From Paenimyroides viscosum (GTDB lineage: Bacteria > Bacteroidota > Bacteroidia > Flavobacteriales > Flavobacteriaceae): a stretch of DNA of 64,000 bases. Below the pieces are notes generated by a model. It had not been told where the DNA came from, did no database searches, and saw only the letters and a list, made by a program, of their open reading frames with translations. Location: contig NZ_RQTJ01000009.1 of assembly GCF_003858535.1 (NCBI RefSeq), positions 1 to 64,000 on the forward strand. The letters are read 5' to 3'. Shown one piece after another: positions 10,897-18,964 of this stretch; position 1 is the stretch's first letter, and each line of letters begins with the position of its first letter. The translations under genes and the position numbers were made by a program.

Positions 10897-11777
10897 ATTT
10901 CAGCAATGTTAGATTGAAGCCCTTGTAAACCTCCGGTATGAATTATTAATACTTTTGAATTAGGTTTAAAATAACCTTTTGATATCAAATCAATTACACC
11001 AAAAAATGTTTTAGATGTATAAACAGGATCCAAAGATATTAAATATTTTTTAAAAAATTGTTTCATAAACTGTTTCAGTTCCTCATTTATCTTTGCGTAA
11101 CCTCCAAAATGATAATCAGTTACCAAATTCCACTGACTATTTTCTGCATATTTTTGGATATCTTCTGTTAAGAAATCGCCTTTTAAAGCTGGAAAGCCCA
11201 AAGCTTTTTGATGGGGTTTTAAACTGTTGATAATCCCCGAAATGGTTCCGCCTGTACCAACGGCACAACAGATAAAATCGAATAGTTCATCATCTGTAGT
11301 TAAAATTTCTTTGCAGCCTTTTACCGCCAATTCATTGGTTCCACCTTCGGGAATCAGATAAAAATCGCCAAATTTATTTTTTAATTGATCTAAAAAAGCT
11401 GCATTATTTTTATCTCTATATTGCGTTCTTGTTACAAATTCAAACTGCATTCCGTTTTCTGATGCTTTTTTTAATGTAGAATTATCAAGAAATTTATCAG
11501 CCAATTCTTCGCCACGAATCACTCCTATTGTTTCAAAACCAAATTCTTTACCTGCTGCTGCAACTGCTGCAATGTGGTTAGAATACGCACCGCCAAATGT
11601 CAGCAATTTTGTAAATCCTAATGTTCGTGCTTCTGTTAGATTGTATTTCAGTTTTCTAAATTTGTTTCCAGATATTTCACTATGCAAAACGTCTTCCCTT
11701 TTTACATAAATTTCGATTCCAAAATTATTCGGAATAGCTATTTTTTGATTGAACGATTCTTCTTGAGGCTGTATCAT
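10893..11777 (-). CDS. PLP-dependent ACC deaminase/D-cysteine desulfhydrase family enzyme
   Basis: This is a 294-residue fold-type II PLP enzyme. The N-terminal KREDVLHSEISGNKFRKLKY contains the conserved lysine (GNKFRK) that forms the Schiff base. GGAYSNHIAAVAA is the typical phosphate/substrate loop and CCAVGTGGTISG the PLP-phosphate loop. Family members deaminate 1-aminocyclopropane-1-carboxylate or desulfurate D-cysteine, and the sequence alone does not separate these. It overlaps its upstream and downstream neighbours by 4 bases each in a coupled operon. Confidence 0.85.
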   Translation of the reverse strand: MIQPQEESFNQKIAIPNNFGIEIYVKREDVLHSEISGNKFRKLKYNLTEARTLGFTKLLTFGGAYSNHIAAVAAAGKEFGFETIGVIRGEELADKFLDNSTLKKASENGMQFEFVTRTQYRDKNNAAFLDQLKNKFGDFYLIPEGGTNELAVKGCKEILTTDDELFDFICCAVGTGGTISGIINSLKPHQKALGFPALKGDFLTEDIQKYAENSQWNLVTDYHFGGYAKINEELKQFMKQFFKKYLISLDPVYTSKTFFGVIDLISKGYFKPNSKVLIIHTGGLQGLQSNIAEI

Positions 11778-12100
11778 AAATAATTGAAAAAAGAAAAGAA
11801 TTTTCGGTTGGTAAGATAATCTGGATTGGATTCGTTTGCATAAGCCTCCCGCTCAAATGAAATATTGCGATAGGCTTTTTGTCTATTTCTAAATTGAATC
11901 AATCGAACAAAAAACTCTAAACCATACCAAATAAAAAACAGAACAATTAACAACTCTAATTGCTGACGCAGATGGATTTTTTCATGGTTTACAAACGACT
12001 TTTTTTCAGCCCAAAATAAATCACGCACAAAAACAAACGGATAAACAGTTATACCCGAAAACCCTTTTGGCACCCAAAATTTAGAAATTATCAATCGCAT
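11774..12100 (-). CDS. Small membrane-associated HEXXH (zincin-like) protein
   Basis: This 108-residue protein carries HEKIH at 39-43, an exact HEXXH zinc-binding motif. It is followed by a hydrophobic helix at about 50-66 and then by FEREAYAN at 82-89, which could supply a third metal-ligand glutamate as in gluzincins. That is the minimal core of a metallopeptidase, but the function is not established. The first 35 residues (ending FWAEKKSF) hold no clear signal peptide. It is the first gene of the hemL operon. Its ATG lies 4 bases after a perfect TAAATTTG -7 element. Confidence 0.8.
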   Translation of the reverse strand: MRLIISKFWVPKGFSGITVYPFVFVRDLFWAEKKSFVNHEKIHLRQQLELLIVLFFIWYGLEFFVRLIQFRNRQKAYRNISFEREAYANESNPDYLTNRKFFSFFNYL

Positions 12101-12104
12101 AGTG

Positions 12105-12112
12105 CAAATTTA
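12105..12112 (-). promoter_or_regulatory. -7 element of the HEXXH-hemL operon
   Basis: On the minus strand, TAAATTTG fits TAnnTTTG and ends 4 bases before the ATG at 12100, predicting a leaderless transcript. Confidence 0.6.
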
Positions 12113-12155
12113 CAATATAATAGAAAATTAAGATTAAAAACATCGGGCGAATTAC

Positions 12156-12163
12156 TAAATTTG
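12156..12163 (+). promoter_or_regulatory. -7 element of the DUF5522-urocanase gene
   Basis: TAAATTTG fits TAnnTTTG and ends 5 bases before the ATG at 12169. It supports 12169 as the real start, and so the N-terminal DUF5522 segment as part of the protein. Confidence 0.6.
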
Positions 12164-12168
12164 TAGTT

Positions 12169-14334
12169 ATGAGAAAAGATTTAATTGAAGGAGAAGATTA
12201 TTACCTTTCGGACAAAGGTTTTAGAATTTTTACCGAAAAATATCTTTTAAATCGCGGGCACTGCTGTATGAGTGGATGCAAACACTGCCCTTACGGATTT
12301 AGTAAATTAATCGATCAAATTAAGAAAAAAACAAAACCGAAAACTATGACGTTTCAAGAAGAAATTCTTCAGGGAATTCCGGCAAATTTGCCATCAAAAG
12401 CTTTATACGACGCTACAATTAATCACGCACCAAAGCGTAAAGAAATATTATCAGCAGAAGAAAAAACATTGGCATTACGTAATGCTTTGCGTTATTTTGA
12501 ACCGCAACATCACGAAACGCTTATTCCTGAATTTAAGGAAGAATTAGAAAAATACGGTAGAATTTACATGTACCGTTTCCGTCCGAAATACCGCATGTAC
12601 GCTCGTGATATTAACGAATATCCAGGAAAATCGTTACAGGCAAAAGCCATACAAATGATGATTCAGAACAATCTGGATTATGCTGTGGCACAACATCCGC
12701 ACGAATTAATTACTTATGGTGGTAACGGAGGCGTGTTCAGCAATTGGGCGCAATATCTGTTAACCATGAAATATTTGGGCGAAATGACCGATGAGCAAAC
12801 GTTGGTTATGTATTCGGGGCATCCAATGGGCTTGTTTCCATCGCACAAAAATGCTCCGAGAGTTGTGGTTACTAACGGAATGATGATTCCAAATTATTCC
12901 AAACCCGACGATTGGGAAAAATTTAATGCGTTAGGTGTTACTCAATACGGACAAATGACTGCCGGATCGTATATGTACATTGGTCCACAAGGAATTGTAC
13001 ACGGAACAACGATTACCGTTTTAAACGGTTTCAGAAAAATCGGTAAAGAACCAAAAGGAAACTTGTTTGTAACTTCTGGTTTAGGCGGAATGAGTGGTGC
13101 ACAGCCAAAAGCTGGAACCATTGCTGGTTGTGTGACCGTTTGTGCCGAGGTAAATCCAAAAATCACTAAAATTCGTCATAACCAAGGATGGATTCACGAA
13201 GTAATTGAAGATTTGGATCTTTTGGTAAATCGCGTTCGCAAAGCACAAGCAAACAAAGAAGTGGTTTCTATTGCTTATCTTGGAAATATCGTAGATGTTT
13301 GGGAAAAATTCGATCAAGAGAATGTACCTATTGATTTAGGATCAGATCAAACGTCGTTACACAATCCTTGGGCGGGCGGATATTATCCTGCAGGTCAATC
13401 GTTTGAAGAATCGAACCGAATGATGGCAGAAGAGCCGGAATTGTTTAAAGAAAAAGTGCAGGAAACTTTACGTCGTCACGCAGATGCCATCAACAAACAC
13501 ACGGCAAAAGGAACGTATTTCTTTGATTACGGAAATGCCTTTTTGTTAGAAGCTTCTCGCGCCGGAGCCGATGTTATGAATCCGAACCCGACTTTAGGTC
13601 GTGAGTTTAAATATCCGTCGTATGTTCAGGATATTATGGGACCTATGTGTTTTGATTACGGTTTTGGACCATTCCGTTGGGTTTGTGCGAGCAATAATCC
13701 GGAAGATTTACAAAAAACAGATACCATTGCTTGTGAAGTTTTAGAAGAAATGATTAAAACATCGCCCGAAGAAATCCAACAACAAATGAAAGACAATATT
13801 CAGTGGATTCGTGGTGCACAAGAAAATAAATTGGTGGTAGGTTCGCAAGCCCGAATTTTATATGCAGATGCCGAAGGTCGAATGAAAATTGCCAAAGCGT
13901 TTAACGATGGCATCAACGAAGGAAAAATTGGCCCAGTTGTTTTAGGTCGTGACCATCATGATGTATCAGGAACCGATTCGCCTTATCGTGAAACTTCAAA
14001 TATTTATGATGGATCTCGATTTACAGCAGATATGGCGATTCACAACGTCATTGGCGACAGTTTCCGTGGAGCAACTTGGGTTTCAATTCACAACGGCGGT
14101 GGTGTTGGTTGGGGTGAAGTAATTAACGGTGGTTTTGGTATGCTTCTTGATGGAACTAACGAGGCAGAACAACGTTTAAAATCGATGCTTTTCTGGGACG
14201 TAAACAATGGAATTTCCCGTAGAAGTTGGGCTAGAAACGAAGGCGCCATGTTCGCCATAAAACGTGCTATGGAAACAGAACCTTTATTAAAAGTGACACT
14301 GCCAAATATAGTTAACGACAACCTTTTAAACTAA
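12169..14334 (+). CDS. hutU: DUF5522-urocanate hydratase fusion
   Basis: Urocanate hydratase adds water to urocanate in histidine breakdown and uses a tightly bound NAD. Residues from M60 on (662 aa) match the long urocanase form: TYGGNGGVFSNW, the QYGQMTAGSYMYIGP block, FVTSGLGGMSGAQP, and GPMCFDYG with the probable catalytic-site C494. Residues 1-59 form a separate Cys-rich segment (C32, C33, C37, C40 in HCCMSGCKHCPYGF) that matches the small DUF5522 family, often a stand-alone protein of unknown function. There is no stop between the parts, and the only good promoter lies 5 bases before the first ATG. No hutH or hutI is in the window, and the arginase-fold protein at 23.8 kb lacks metal ligands. 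Confidence 0.93.
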   Translation: MRKDLIEGEDYYLSDKGFRIFTEKYLLNRGHCCMSGCKHCPYGFSKLIDQIKKKTKPKTMTFQEEILQGIPANLPSKALYDATINHAPKRKEILSAEEKTLALRNALRYFEPQHHETLIPEFKEELEKYGRIYMYRFRPKYRMYARDINEYPGKSLQAKAIQMMIQNNLDYAVAQHPHELITYGGNGGVFSNWAQYLLTMKYLGEMTDEQTLVMYSGHPMGLFPSHKNAPRVVVTNGMMIPNYSKPDDWEKFNALGVTQYGQMTAGSYMYIGPQGIVHGTTITVLNGFRKIGKEPKGNLFVTSGLGGMSGAQPKAGTIAGCVTVCAEVNPKITKIRHNQGWIHEVIEDLDLLVNRVRKAQANKEVVSIAYLGNIVDVWEKFDQENVPIDLGSDQTSLHNPWAGGYYPAGQSFEESNRMMAEEPELFKEKVQETLRRHADAINKHTAKGTYFFDYGNAFLLEASRAGADVMNPNPTLGREFKYPSYVQDIMGPMCFDYGFGPFRWVCASNNPEDLQKTDTIACEVLEEMIKTSPEEIQQQMKDNIQWIRGAQENKLVVGSQARILYADAEGRMKIAKAFNDGINEGKIGPVVLGRDHHDVSGTDSPYRETSNIYDGSRFTADMAIHNVIGDSFRGATWVSIHNGGGVGWGEVINGGFGMLLDGTNEAEQRLKSMLFWDVNNGISRRSWARNEGAMFAIKRAMETEPLLKVTLPNIVNDNLLN

Positions 14335-14340
14335 AATATT

Positions 14341-14877
14341 ATGAAACTATTTAAACTTATACCGCTACTTTTTTTATTTGTATTGGCTTCATGTAGTTCT
14401 GTACAAGTTAGTACCGATTACGATAATACTGTAAATTTCAATGAGTTTAAAACCTACGCTTTTATGAAAGACGGAGTTGATAAAATCAATATTTCAGACT
14501 TGGATAAGAAGCGTATTTTAAAAGCAATTGATGAAGAACTAACTGCAAAAGGATACACAAAAAGTGACAATCCTGATTTAGTGATTAATTTATTTACCGA
14601 TGCTAAACAAATCGTAAACGTAAATTCATATTACGGTGGTTGGGGTTATGGATATTATCGTCCTTGGGGTTGGAACCCGTGGATGATGGGTCCAGGGTAC
14701 CAATCTGTATCCACATCAACCCAAGGAATTCTTTATATTGATGTTTTAAAGGCTGCGAATAAAGAATTAATCTGGCAAGGTAAAGGCAGTGGTTATTTAA
14801 CCAGCAAACAAAGTAAAAAAGACGAACGTATTAAAGAGTTTGTATCAAAAGTTTTAGAAACGTTTCCTACAAAATAA
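14341..14877 (+). CDS. DUF4136 lipoprotein
   Basis: This 178-residue predicted lipoprotein has its lipobox cysteine at C18 (LASC). The N-terminal VSTDYDNTVNFNEFKTYAF is typical of DUF4136. A Gly/Tyr/Trp-rich stretch at about 99-117 and the C-terminal LIWQGKGSGYL strand also fit the family. The function is unknown; it is expected to be anchored to an envelope membrane. It lies 6 bases after the urocanase gene and is probably co-transcribed, ending at the terminator at 14881. Confidence 0.85.
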   Translation: MKLFKLIPLLFLFVLASCSSVQVSTDYDNTVNFNEFKTYAFMKDGVDKINISDLDKKRILKAIDEELTAKGYTKSDNPDLVINLFTDAKQIVNVNSYYGGWGYGYYRPWGWNPWMMGPGYQSVSTSTQGILYIDVLKAANKELIWQGKGSGYLTSKQSKKDERIKEFVSKVLETFPTK

Positions 14878-14880
14878 ATA

Positions 14881-14904
14881 AATCCCGAAGTTTTCTTCGG
14901 GATT
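14881..14904 (+). terminator. Terminator after the DUF4136 gene
   Basis: AATCCCGAAG pairs perfectly with CTTCGGGATT around a TTTT loop and is followed by T-rich sequence. Confidence 0.85.
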
Positions 14905-14920
14905 ATTTTATCTTTAATGA

Positions 14921-15478
14921 ATGATGAATTTATCTGATATTTTAAATAGAACCCACCCTCTTTCTTTTGAAGATTGCAATTGTTTGGAAAATATTTTTCA
15001 AGAAGTTAAACTAACTAAAGGATCCATATTATTCAATCAAGACAAAACCGAGCGAAAATTCTATTTTATTAAAAAAGGTATAGCCAGAGCTTTTACCACT
15101 GCTGACGGAGATGAAATCACTTTTTGGTTTGGACAAGAAGGAGATCCTATACTTTCTATCAATAGCTACATTTTTAATCAGGCAAGTTATGAAACAATTG
15201 AATTGCTAGAAGATGCTGTTCTTTATGAAACTTCGAATCAACAACTCAATGAATTGTATGAAACTAATATTAATATATGTAATTGGGGAAGAAAATTAGC
15301 CGAAAATGAATTGATTAAAACAGAGCAACGTTTTATAGCCAGGCTTACAGGAAATTCAAAAAAGCGTTATGAAGGTTTAATAAAAAGTTACCCTGCATTA
15401 TTAAACAGAGTGCAATTAGGCTACATTGCTTCGTATTTAGGCATTACGCAAGTTAGTTTAAGTAGAATTAGAAAATAA
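14921..15478 (+). CDS. Crp/Fnr-family transcriptional regulator
   Basis: This 185-residue protein has an N-terminal cyclic-nucleotide-binding-like jelly roll (about 10-120) with the GSILFNQDKTERKFYFIKKG strands, a connecting helix, and a C-terminal winged helix (about 155-185) with QLGYIASYLGITQVSLSRIR as recognition region. I see no arginine/glutamate set that would make cAMP binding certain and no Fe-S cysteine cluster, so the ligand is open. A near-consensus -7 (TATCTTTA, 14909-14916) ends 4 bases before the ATG. A 22-base palindrome follows the gene and the next gene is an SMR exporter, a likely target. Confidence 0.85.
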   Translation: MMNLSDILNRTHPLSFEDCNCLENIFQEVKLTKGSILFNQDKTERKFYFIKKGIARAFTTADGDEITFWFGQEGDPILSINSYIFNQASYETIELLEDAVLYETSNQQLNELYETNINICNWGRKLAENELIKTEQRFIARLTGNSKKRYEGLIKSYPALLNRVQLGYIASYLGITQVSLSRIRK

Positions 15479-15487
15479 TTCCGTTTC

Positions 15488-15509
15488 TTTTTTAACATTT
15501 GTTAAAAAA
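15488..15509. promoter_or_regulatory. Perfect AT-rich palindrome: candidate Crp/Fnr operator
   Basis: TTTTTTAACA and TGTTAAAAAA are perfect 10-base mirror arms around TT. The core TTAAC-N4-GTTAA has the geometry of Crp/Fnr half-sites. It lies between the regulator and the SMR exporter. With only 2 loop bases and mostly A:T pairs it would make a poor terminator, although it could act as a weak one. Confidence 0.45.
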
Positions 15510-15555
15510 CATGAGAAATTAAAACCCGAAATTTGTTCCATTAAAATGATATATT

Positions 15556-15882
15556 ATGAATTGGATATTATTAATTCTTGGAGGATTATTTGAGATAGGT
15601 TTTACTTCTTGTTTGGGAAAAGCTAAGGAAACAACTGGTAGCGAAATGTATTTATGGTATGCAGGTTTCGTTGTTTGTTTAATTCTTAGTATGGGATTGT
15701 TAATGAAAGCCACACAAACCTTACCCTTAGGTACAGCTTATGCCGTATGGACAGGAATTGGCGCTGTTGGAACGGTGTTGATTGGCATTTTTGTTTTTAA
15801 AGAGCCAGCTACTTTTATGCGTATATTTTTTATTTTTACCTTAATTGGTTCTATAGTTGGTTTAAAAATAGTTTCAAATTAA
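15556..15882 (+). CDS. SMR-family exporter, Gdx/SugE type
   Basis: This is a four-helix small multidrug resistance transporter of 108 residues. The essential proton/substrate glutamate is E13 in GGLFEIGF. The helix-3 sequence LPLGTAYAVWTGIGAVGTV is the signature of the SugE/Gdx branch, which exports guanidinium, rather than of the EmrE/Qac branch. It would act as a dimer in the inner membrane. I see no guanidine riboswitch in the 77-base upstream gap. A 22-base palindrome next to the Crp/Fnr gene is the only visible control element. Confidence 0.9.
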   Translation: MNWILLILGGLFEIGFTSCLGKAKETTGSEMYLWYAGFVVCLILSMGLLMKATQTLPLGTAYAVWTGIGAVGTVLIGIFVFKEPATFMRIFFIFTLIGSIVGLKIVSN

Positions 15883-15886
15883 ACAT

Positions 15887-15918
15887 AAAAAAAAGGCATT
15901 TTAATAAATGCCTTTTTT
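15887..15918. terminator. Bidirectional terminator
   Basis: GGCATTT and AAATGCC form a stem around TAAT, extended by A and T runs on both sides, between the convergent SMR and ABC-F genes. Confidence 0.85.
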
Positions 15919-15920
15919 GT

Positions 15921-17843
15921 TTATCCTAAATCTATTTCTTCTTGAACTTGCTCCCATTCTAGCATAGTAGCATCCAAATCTTTCTTTAATTTTTCATAGC
16001 CAGCAAACCATTTTGAATCTTGCATTAACTTTTCGTAATTAATCGCTAATTCAGCATCTGCTTTAGCAATTTTCTTTTCTAAATCGCTTATGGTACTTTC
16101 TGCTTTACTTAAACGATTATTTAAAGCTTTTAATCTCTTTTGATCTTCATAAGACAGCGATTTTTGTTGTTTTACTTCAACTTCTTGTTTCGCTTGGGTA
16201 TTCGGGTCTTTTTTCTGTTCAAAATCGCGCATATCGCTTGCATTTCGTTCTTCCAGAAAATAATTAATATCCCCTAAATATTCTTTTATCTTTTGATCTT
16301 TAAACTCGTACACTTTATCGGTCATTCCTTGTAAAAAATCACGATCGTGCGATACTAACAATAACGTTCCTTCATAATTTTTCAAAGCTACCTTTAAAAC
16401 ATTTTTCGATTTAATATCTAAATGGTTCGTAGGCTCATCCATCAGCAATACGTTAATAGGTTTAAGTAACAACATTGCCAATGCCAAACGATTTCGTTCG
16501 CCACCCGAGAGTACTTTTACTTTTTTCTCCACATCATCGCCGCGAAATAAAAACGATCCTAACATATCGCGAACTTTTGATCTGTTTCCGTCTGTAGCCG
16601 CATCAATCATGGTATCTAAAAGCGTTTTTTCGCCGTCTAAATAATCTGCTTGATTTTGAGCGAAATATCCTAATTGAACATTATGTCCTATTTTTATGGT
16701 TCCATCGTAATCAAATTCGTTTTGAATTGCTTTGATTAGTGTCGATTTTCCTTGACCGTTCTGCCCAACAAATGCAATTTTGCTTCCGCGTTCAATAAAC
16801 AGGTTGATGTCTTTAAAAATGATTTTTTCACCATAAACTTTCGTTACTTTTTCGATCTCTAAAACAACTTTACCAGGAGTTTGCGAAACAGGAAACGAAA
16901 TATTCATAACCGAATTATCATCTTCGTCCACTTCAATACGTTCTACTTTATCTAACTTTTTAATAAGCGATTGCGCCATTGAAGCTTTGGTTGCTTTGTA
17001 TCGGAATTTTTCAATTAGCTTTTCGGTTTCTTCAATTTTTTTAGCTTGATTTTTCTGAGCTGCCAATTGCATTTCACGCATTTCTTCTCTTAAAACCAAA
17101 TATTGTGTGTAGGGCTTATTGAAATCGTAAATTTTTCCTAACGATATTTCAACCGTTCTGTTGGTTACATTGTCCAAAAACATTTTATCGTGCGAAACCA
17201 AAACAACTGCTCCCGAAAATGATTTCAGGAAATTTTCCAACCAGATAATCGATTCTATATCCAAGTGGTTCGTGGGCTCATCTAACAACAAAATATCGTT
17301 GTTCTGAAGCAACAGTTTAGCCAATTCAATACGCATACGCCAACCACCCGAAAATGTATCGGTTAATTTATTAAAATCATCGCGTTTAAAACCTAAGCCT
17401 AAAAGTACTTTTTCTGTATTTCCCTGATATTGATAACCGCCTAAAATATCGAATCTGTGCGTTAAATCGCTTACTTTATCAATTAATTCATGATAATATT
17501 CTGATTCATAATCGGTACGGGTAACCAATTCCTCATTAAACTTACTAAGTTGTTGTTCTACATGTAAAATTTCATCAAACGCTTGATAAGCTTCCTCTAA
17601 AATTGTTCTTCCTTTTACAAAATCGATATCTTGCTTTAGAAAACCAATTTTAATTTCTTTGTCAAAAGCAATAACTCCCGAATCTGGCTCTACTTCACCC
17701 GACAAAATTTTAAGCAAGGTTGATTTACCTGCGCCGTTTTTACCGATTAAACCAATTCTATCTCCTGCACCTAAACGAAAAGTTACGTTTTCAAACAAAT
17801 AATCTCCGCTAAACGATACGGATAAATCGTGTATATTAAGCAT
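15921..17843 (-). CDS. ABC-F family ATPase (Uup-like)
   Basis: This 640-residue soluble protein has two ABC ATPase domains and no membrane segment, as in ABC-F proteins that act on the ribosome. Walker A motifs are GKNGAGKST (34-42) and GQNGQGKST (second domain). The signatures are TFSGGWRMR and VLSGGERNR, with LLLDEPTNHLD twice. A charged inter-domain linker and a C-terminal coiled coil (about 560-635), as in Uup, are present. The exact subfamily (Uup, EttA or YbiT) and any antibiotic-resistance role cannot be set from sequence alone. It follows the FAD oxidoreductase gene after 4 bases. Confidence 0.93.
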   Translation of the reverse strand: MLNIHDLSVSFSGDYLFENVTFRLGAGDRIGLIGKNGAGKSTLLKILSGEVEPDSGVIAFDKEIKIGFLKQDIDFVKGRTILEEAYQAFDEILHVEQQLSKFNEELVTRTDYESEYYHELIDKVSDLTHRFDILGGYQYQGNTEKVLLGLGFKRDDFNKLTDTFSGGWRMRIELAKLLLQNNDILLLDEPTNHLDIESIIWLENFLKSFSGAVVLVSHDKMFLDNVTNRTVEISLGKIYDFNKPYTQYLVLREEMREMQLAAQKNQAKKIEETEKLIEKFRYKATKASMAQSLIKKLDKVERIEVDEDDNSVMNISFPVSQTPGKVVLEIEKVTKVYGEKIIFKDINLFIERGSKIAFVGQNGQGKSTLIKAIQNEFDYDGTIKIGHNVQLGYFAQNQADYLDGEKTLLDTMIDAATDGNRSKVRDMLGSFLFRGDDVEKKVKVLSGGERNRLALAMLLLKPINVLLMDEPTNHLDIKSKNVLKVALKNYEGTLLLVSHDRDFLQGMTDKVYEFKDQKIKEYLGDINYFLEERNASDMRDFEQKKDPNTQAKQEVEVKQQKSLSYEDQKRLKALNNRLSKAESTISDLEKKIAKADAELAINYEKLMQDSKWFAGYEKLKKDLDATMLEWEQVQEEIDLG

Positions 17844-17847
17844 ACTG

Positions 17848-18909
17848 CTATTTAATTAATTGTAGTTTTTTATAATATCTTGCAACATTGATATTTGGAT
17901 CCAAAGGTACGTTATTTTCAATGTTTTGAATGAGTTTATCTGCAAGATATGGAGCTAAAAGCACACCACGCGTGCCTAATCCATTCAAAACATATACATT
18001 TTTATGCTGATAATGTGCGCCAACTAACGGTCTACGGTCTTTAACTGTTGGTCTAACTCCCGCAACATGCTCGATAATTTCATATTCACAATCAATCAAT
18101 TTTTCTAGACCTTCGATCAGCTCTTTTTTAGCTTCGATAGTTAGAGCATCTGTTTTATCTTGCCAATTATAGGTAGCTCCCACTTTGTAAATATCATTTC
18201 CAACCGGAATAATGAATACATTTGATTTTACAATAGCTTGTAATTTTAAATCTGGAATTTTAACGTACAAGAGTTCTCCTTTGGTTCCGTCTAGCGGCAG
18301 ATAATTAAAGAATTTATTATTTAACATAGAAAATCCTTCGGCAAAGACAATATGTTTTGCTTGAATATGTTTGTAGTTTACAATTTCATCGCCACTAGTT
18401 AATTCGTTATAAATAAAAGTTTCTTTTAGTAACAAATTCTTTTGTTCTAGATACGTTTGATACGTTTGAACGAAAGCATTCACATTTAAAAAACCTGTAT
18501 TGTAGACTTCACCAAAATAATATTCGCTATGAATATGTTGAAACTTATCTTTTAAAAGATTTTCATTTAAGTAAGGAGATGTAATTGGATTATCACATGC
18601 AACAAACCAGTTGTTTTGCTCTTCTACAGTTGCAAATTTTCTATAAATAGGAAGTTTATGATAAAATAATGTATTTAACATTTCTTCAATCTCCAGATAG
18701 AAAGAATCTGCCAATTCTAATTGTGCTTGCGCTTCCCAAATAGAAGTAAAACGTTTTAACACAACCGGATTGAACATACCCCCAGCAACTTTAGAAGAAG
18801 TTTTAAAACCATTATCAATAACTACAAATGTTTTTTGATGATTTAAGCAAAATTGCGCCATAGCCAATCCTGCAAGCCCGGCACCAACAATAATATAATC
18901 TACTTTCAT
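17848..18909 (-). CDS. FAD-dependent oxidoreductase (DAO family)
   Basis: This 353-residue protein starts with the Rossmann dinucleotide-binding motif in DYIIVGAGLAGLAMAQ. The C-terminal GVRPTVKDRRPLVG and NGLGTRGVLLAPYLA segments are typical of the DAO family (D-amino acid and glycine oxidases, ThiO, the MnmC C-terminal part). The substrate is not deducible. No MnmC methyltransferase domain is attached and no thi genes are adjacent. It starts after the gldN terminator and forms a two-gene unit with the ABC-F gene. Confidence 0.85.
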   Translation of the reverse strand: MKVDYIIVGAGLAGLAMAQFCLNHQKTFVVIDNGFKTSSKVAGGMFNPVVLKRFTSIWEAQAQLELADSFYLEIEEMLNTLFYHKLPIYRKFATVEEQNNWFVACDNPITSPYLNENLLKDKFQHIHSEYYFGEVYNTGFLNVNAFVQTYQTYLEQKNLLLKETFIYNELTSGDEIVNYKHIQAKHIVFAEGFSMLNNKFFNYLPLDGTKGELLYVKIPDLKLQAIVKSNVFIIPVGNDIYKVGATYNWQDKTDALTIEAKKELIEGLEKLIDCEYEIIEHVAGVRPTVKDRRPLVGAHYQHKNVYVLNGLGTRGVLLAPYLADKLIQNIENNVPLDPNINVARYYKKLQLIK

Positions 18910-18917
18910 AGTAAAAA

Positions 18918-18946
18918 AAAACTCTTATCAAAAAGATAAGAGTTTT
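18918..18946 (-). terminator. Terminator of the gldKLMN operon
   Basis: AAAACTCTTATC and GATAAGAGTTTT form a perfect 12-bp stem around AAAAA. On the minus strand it follows gldN and ends in a run of T. Confidence 0.85.
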
Positions 18947-18964
18947 ATATGTTAATTTATAAAA

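Noticed and set aside
15479-15555. Guanidine riboswitch upstream of the Gdx-like exporter
   Set aside because: The gap is only 77 bases and AT-rich, with none of the conserved guanidine aptamer motifs; only the palindrome stands out.
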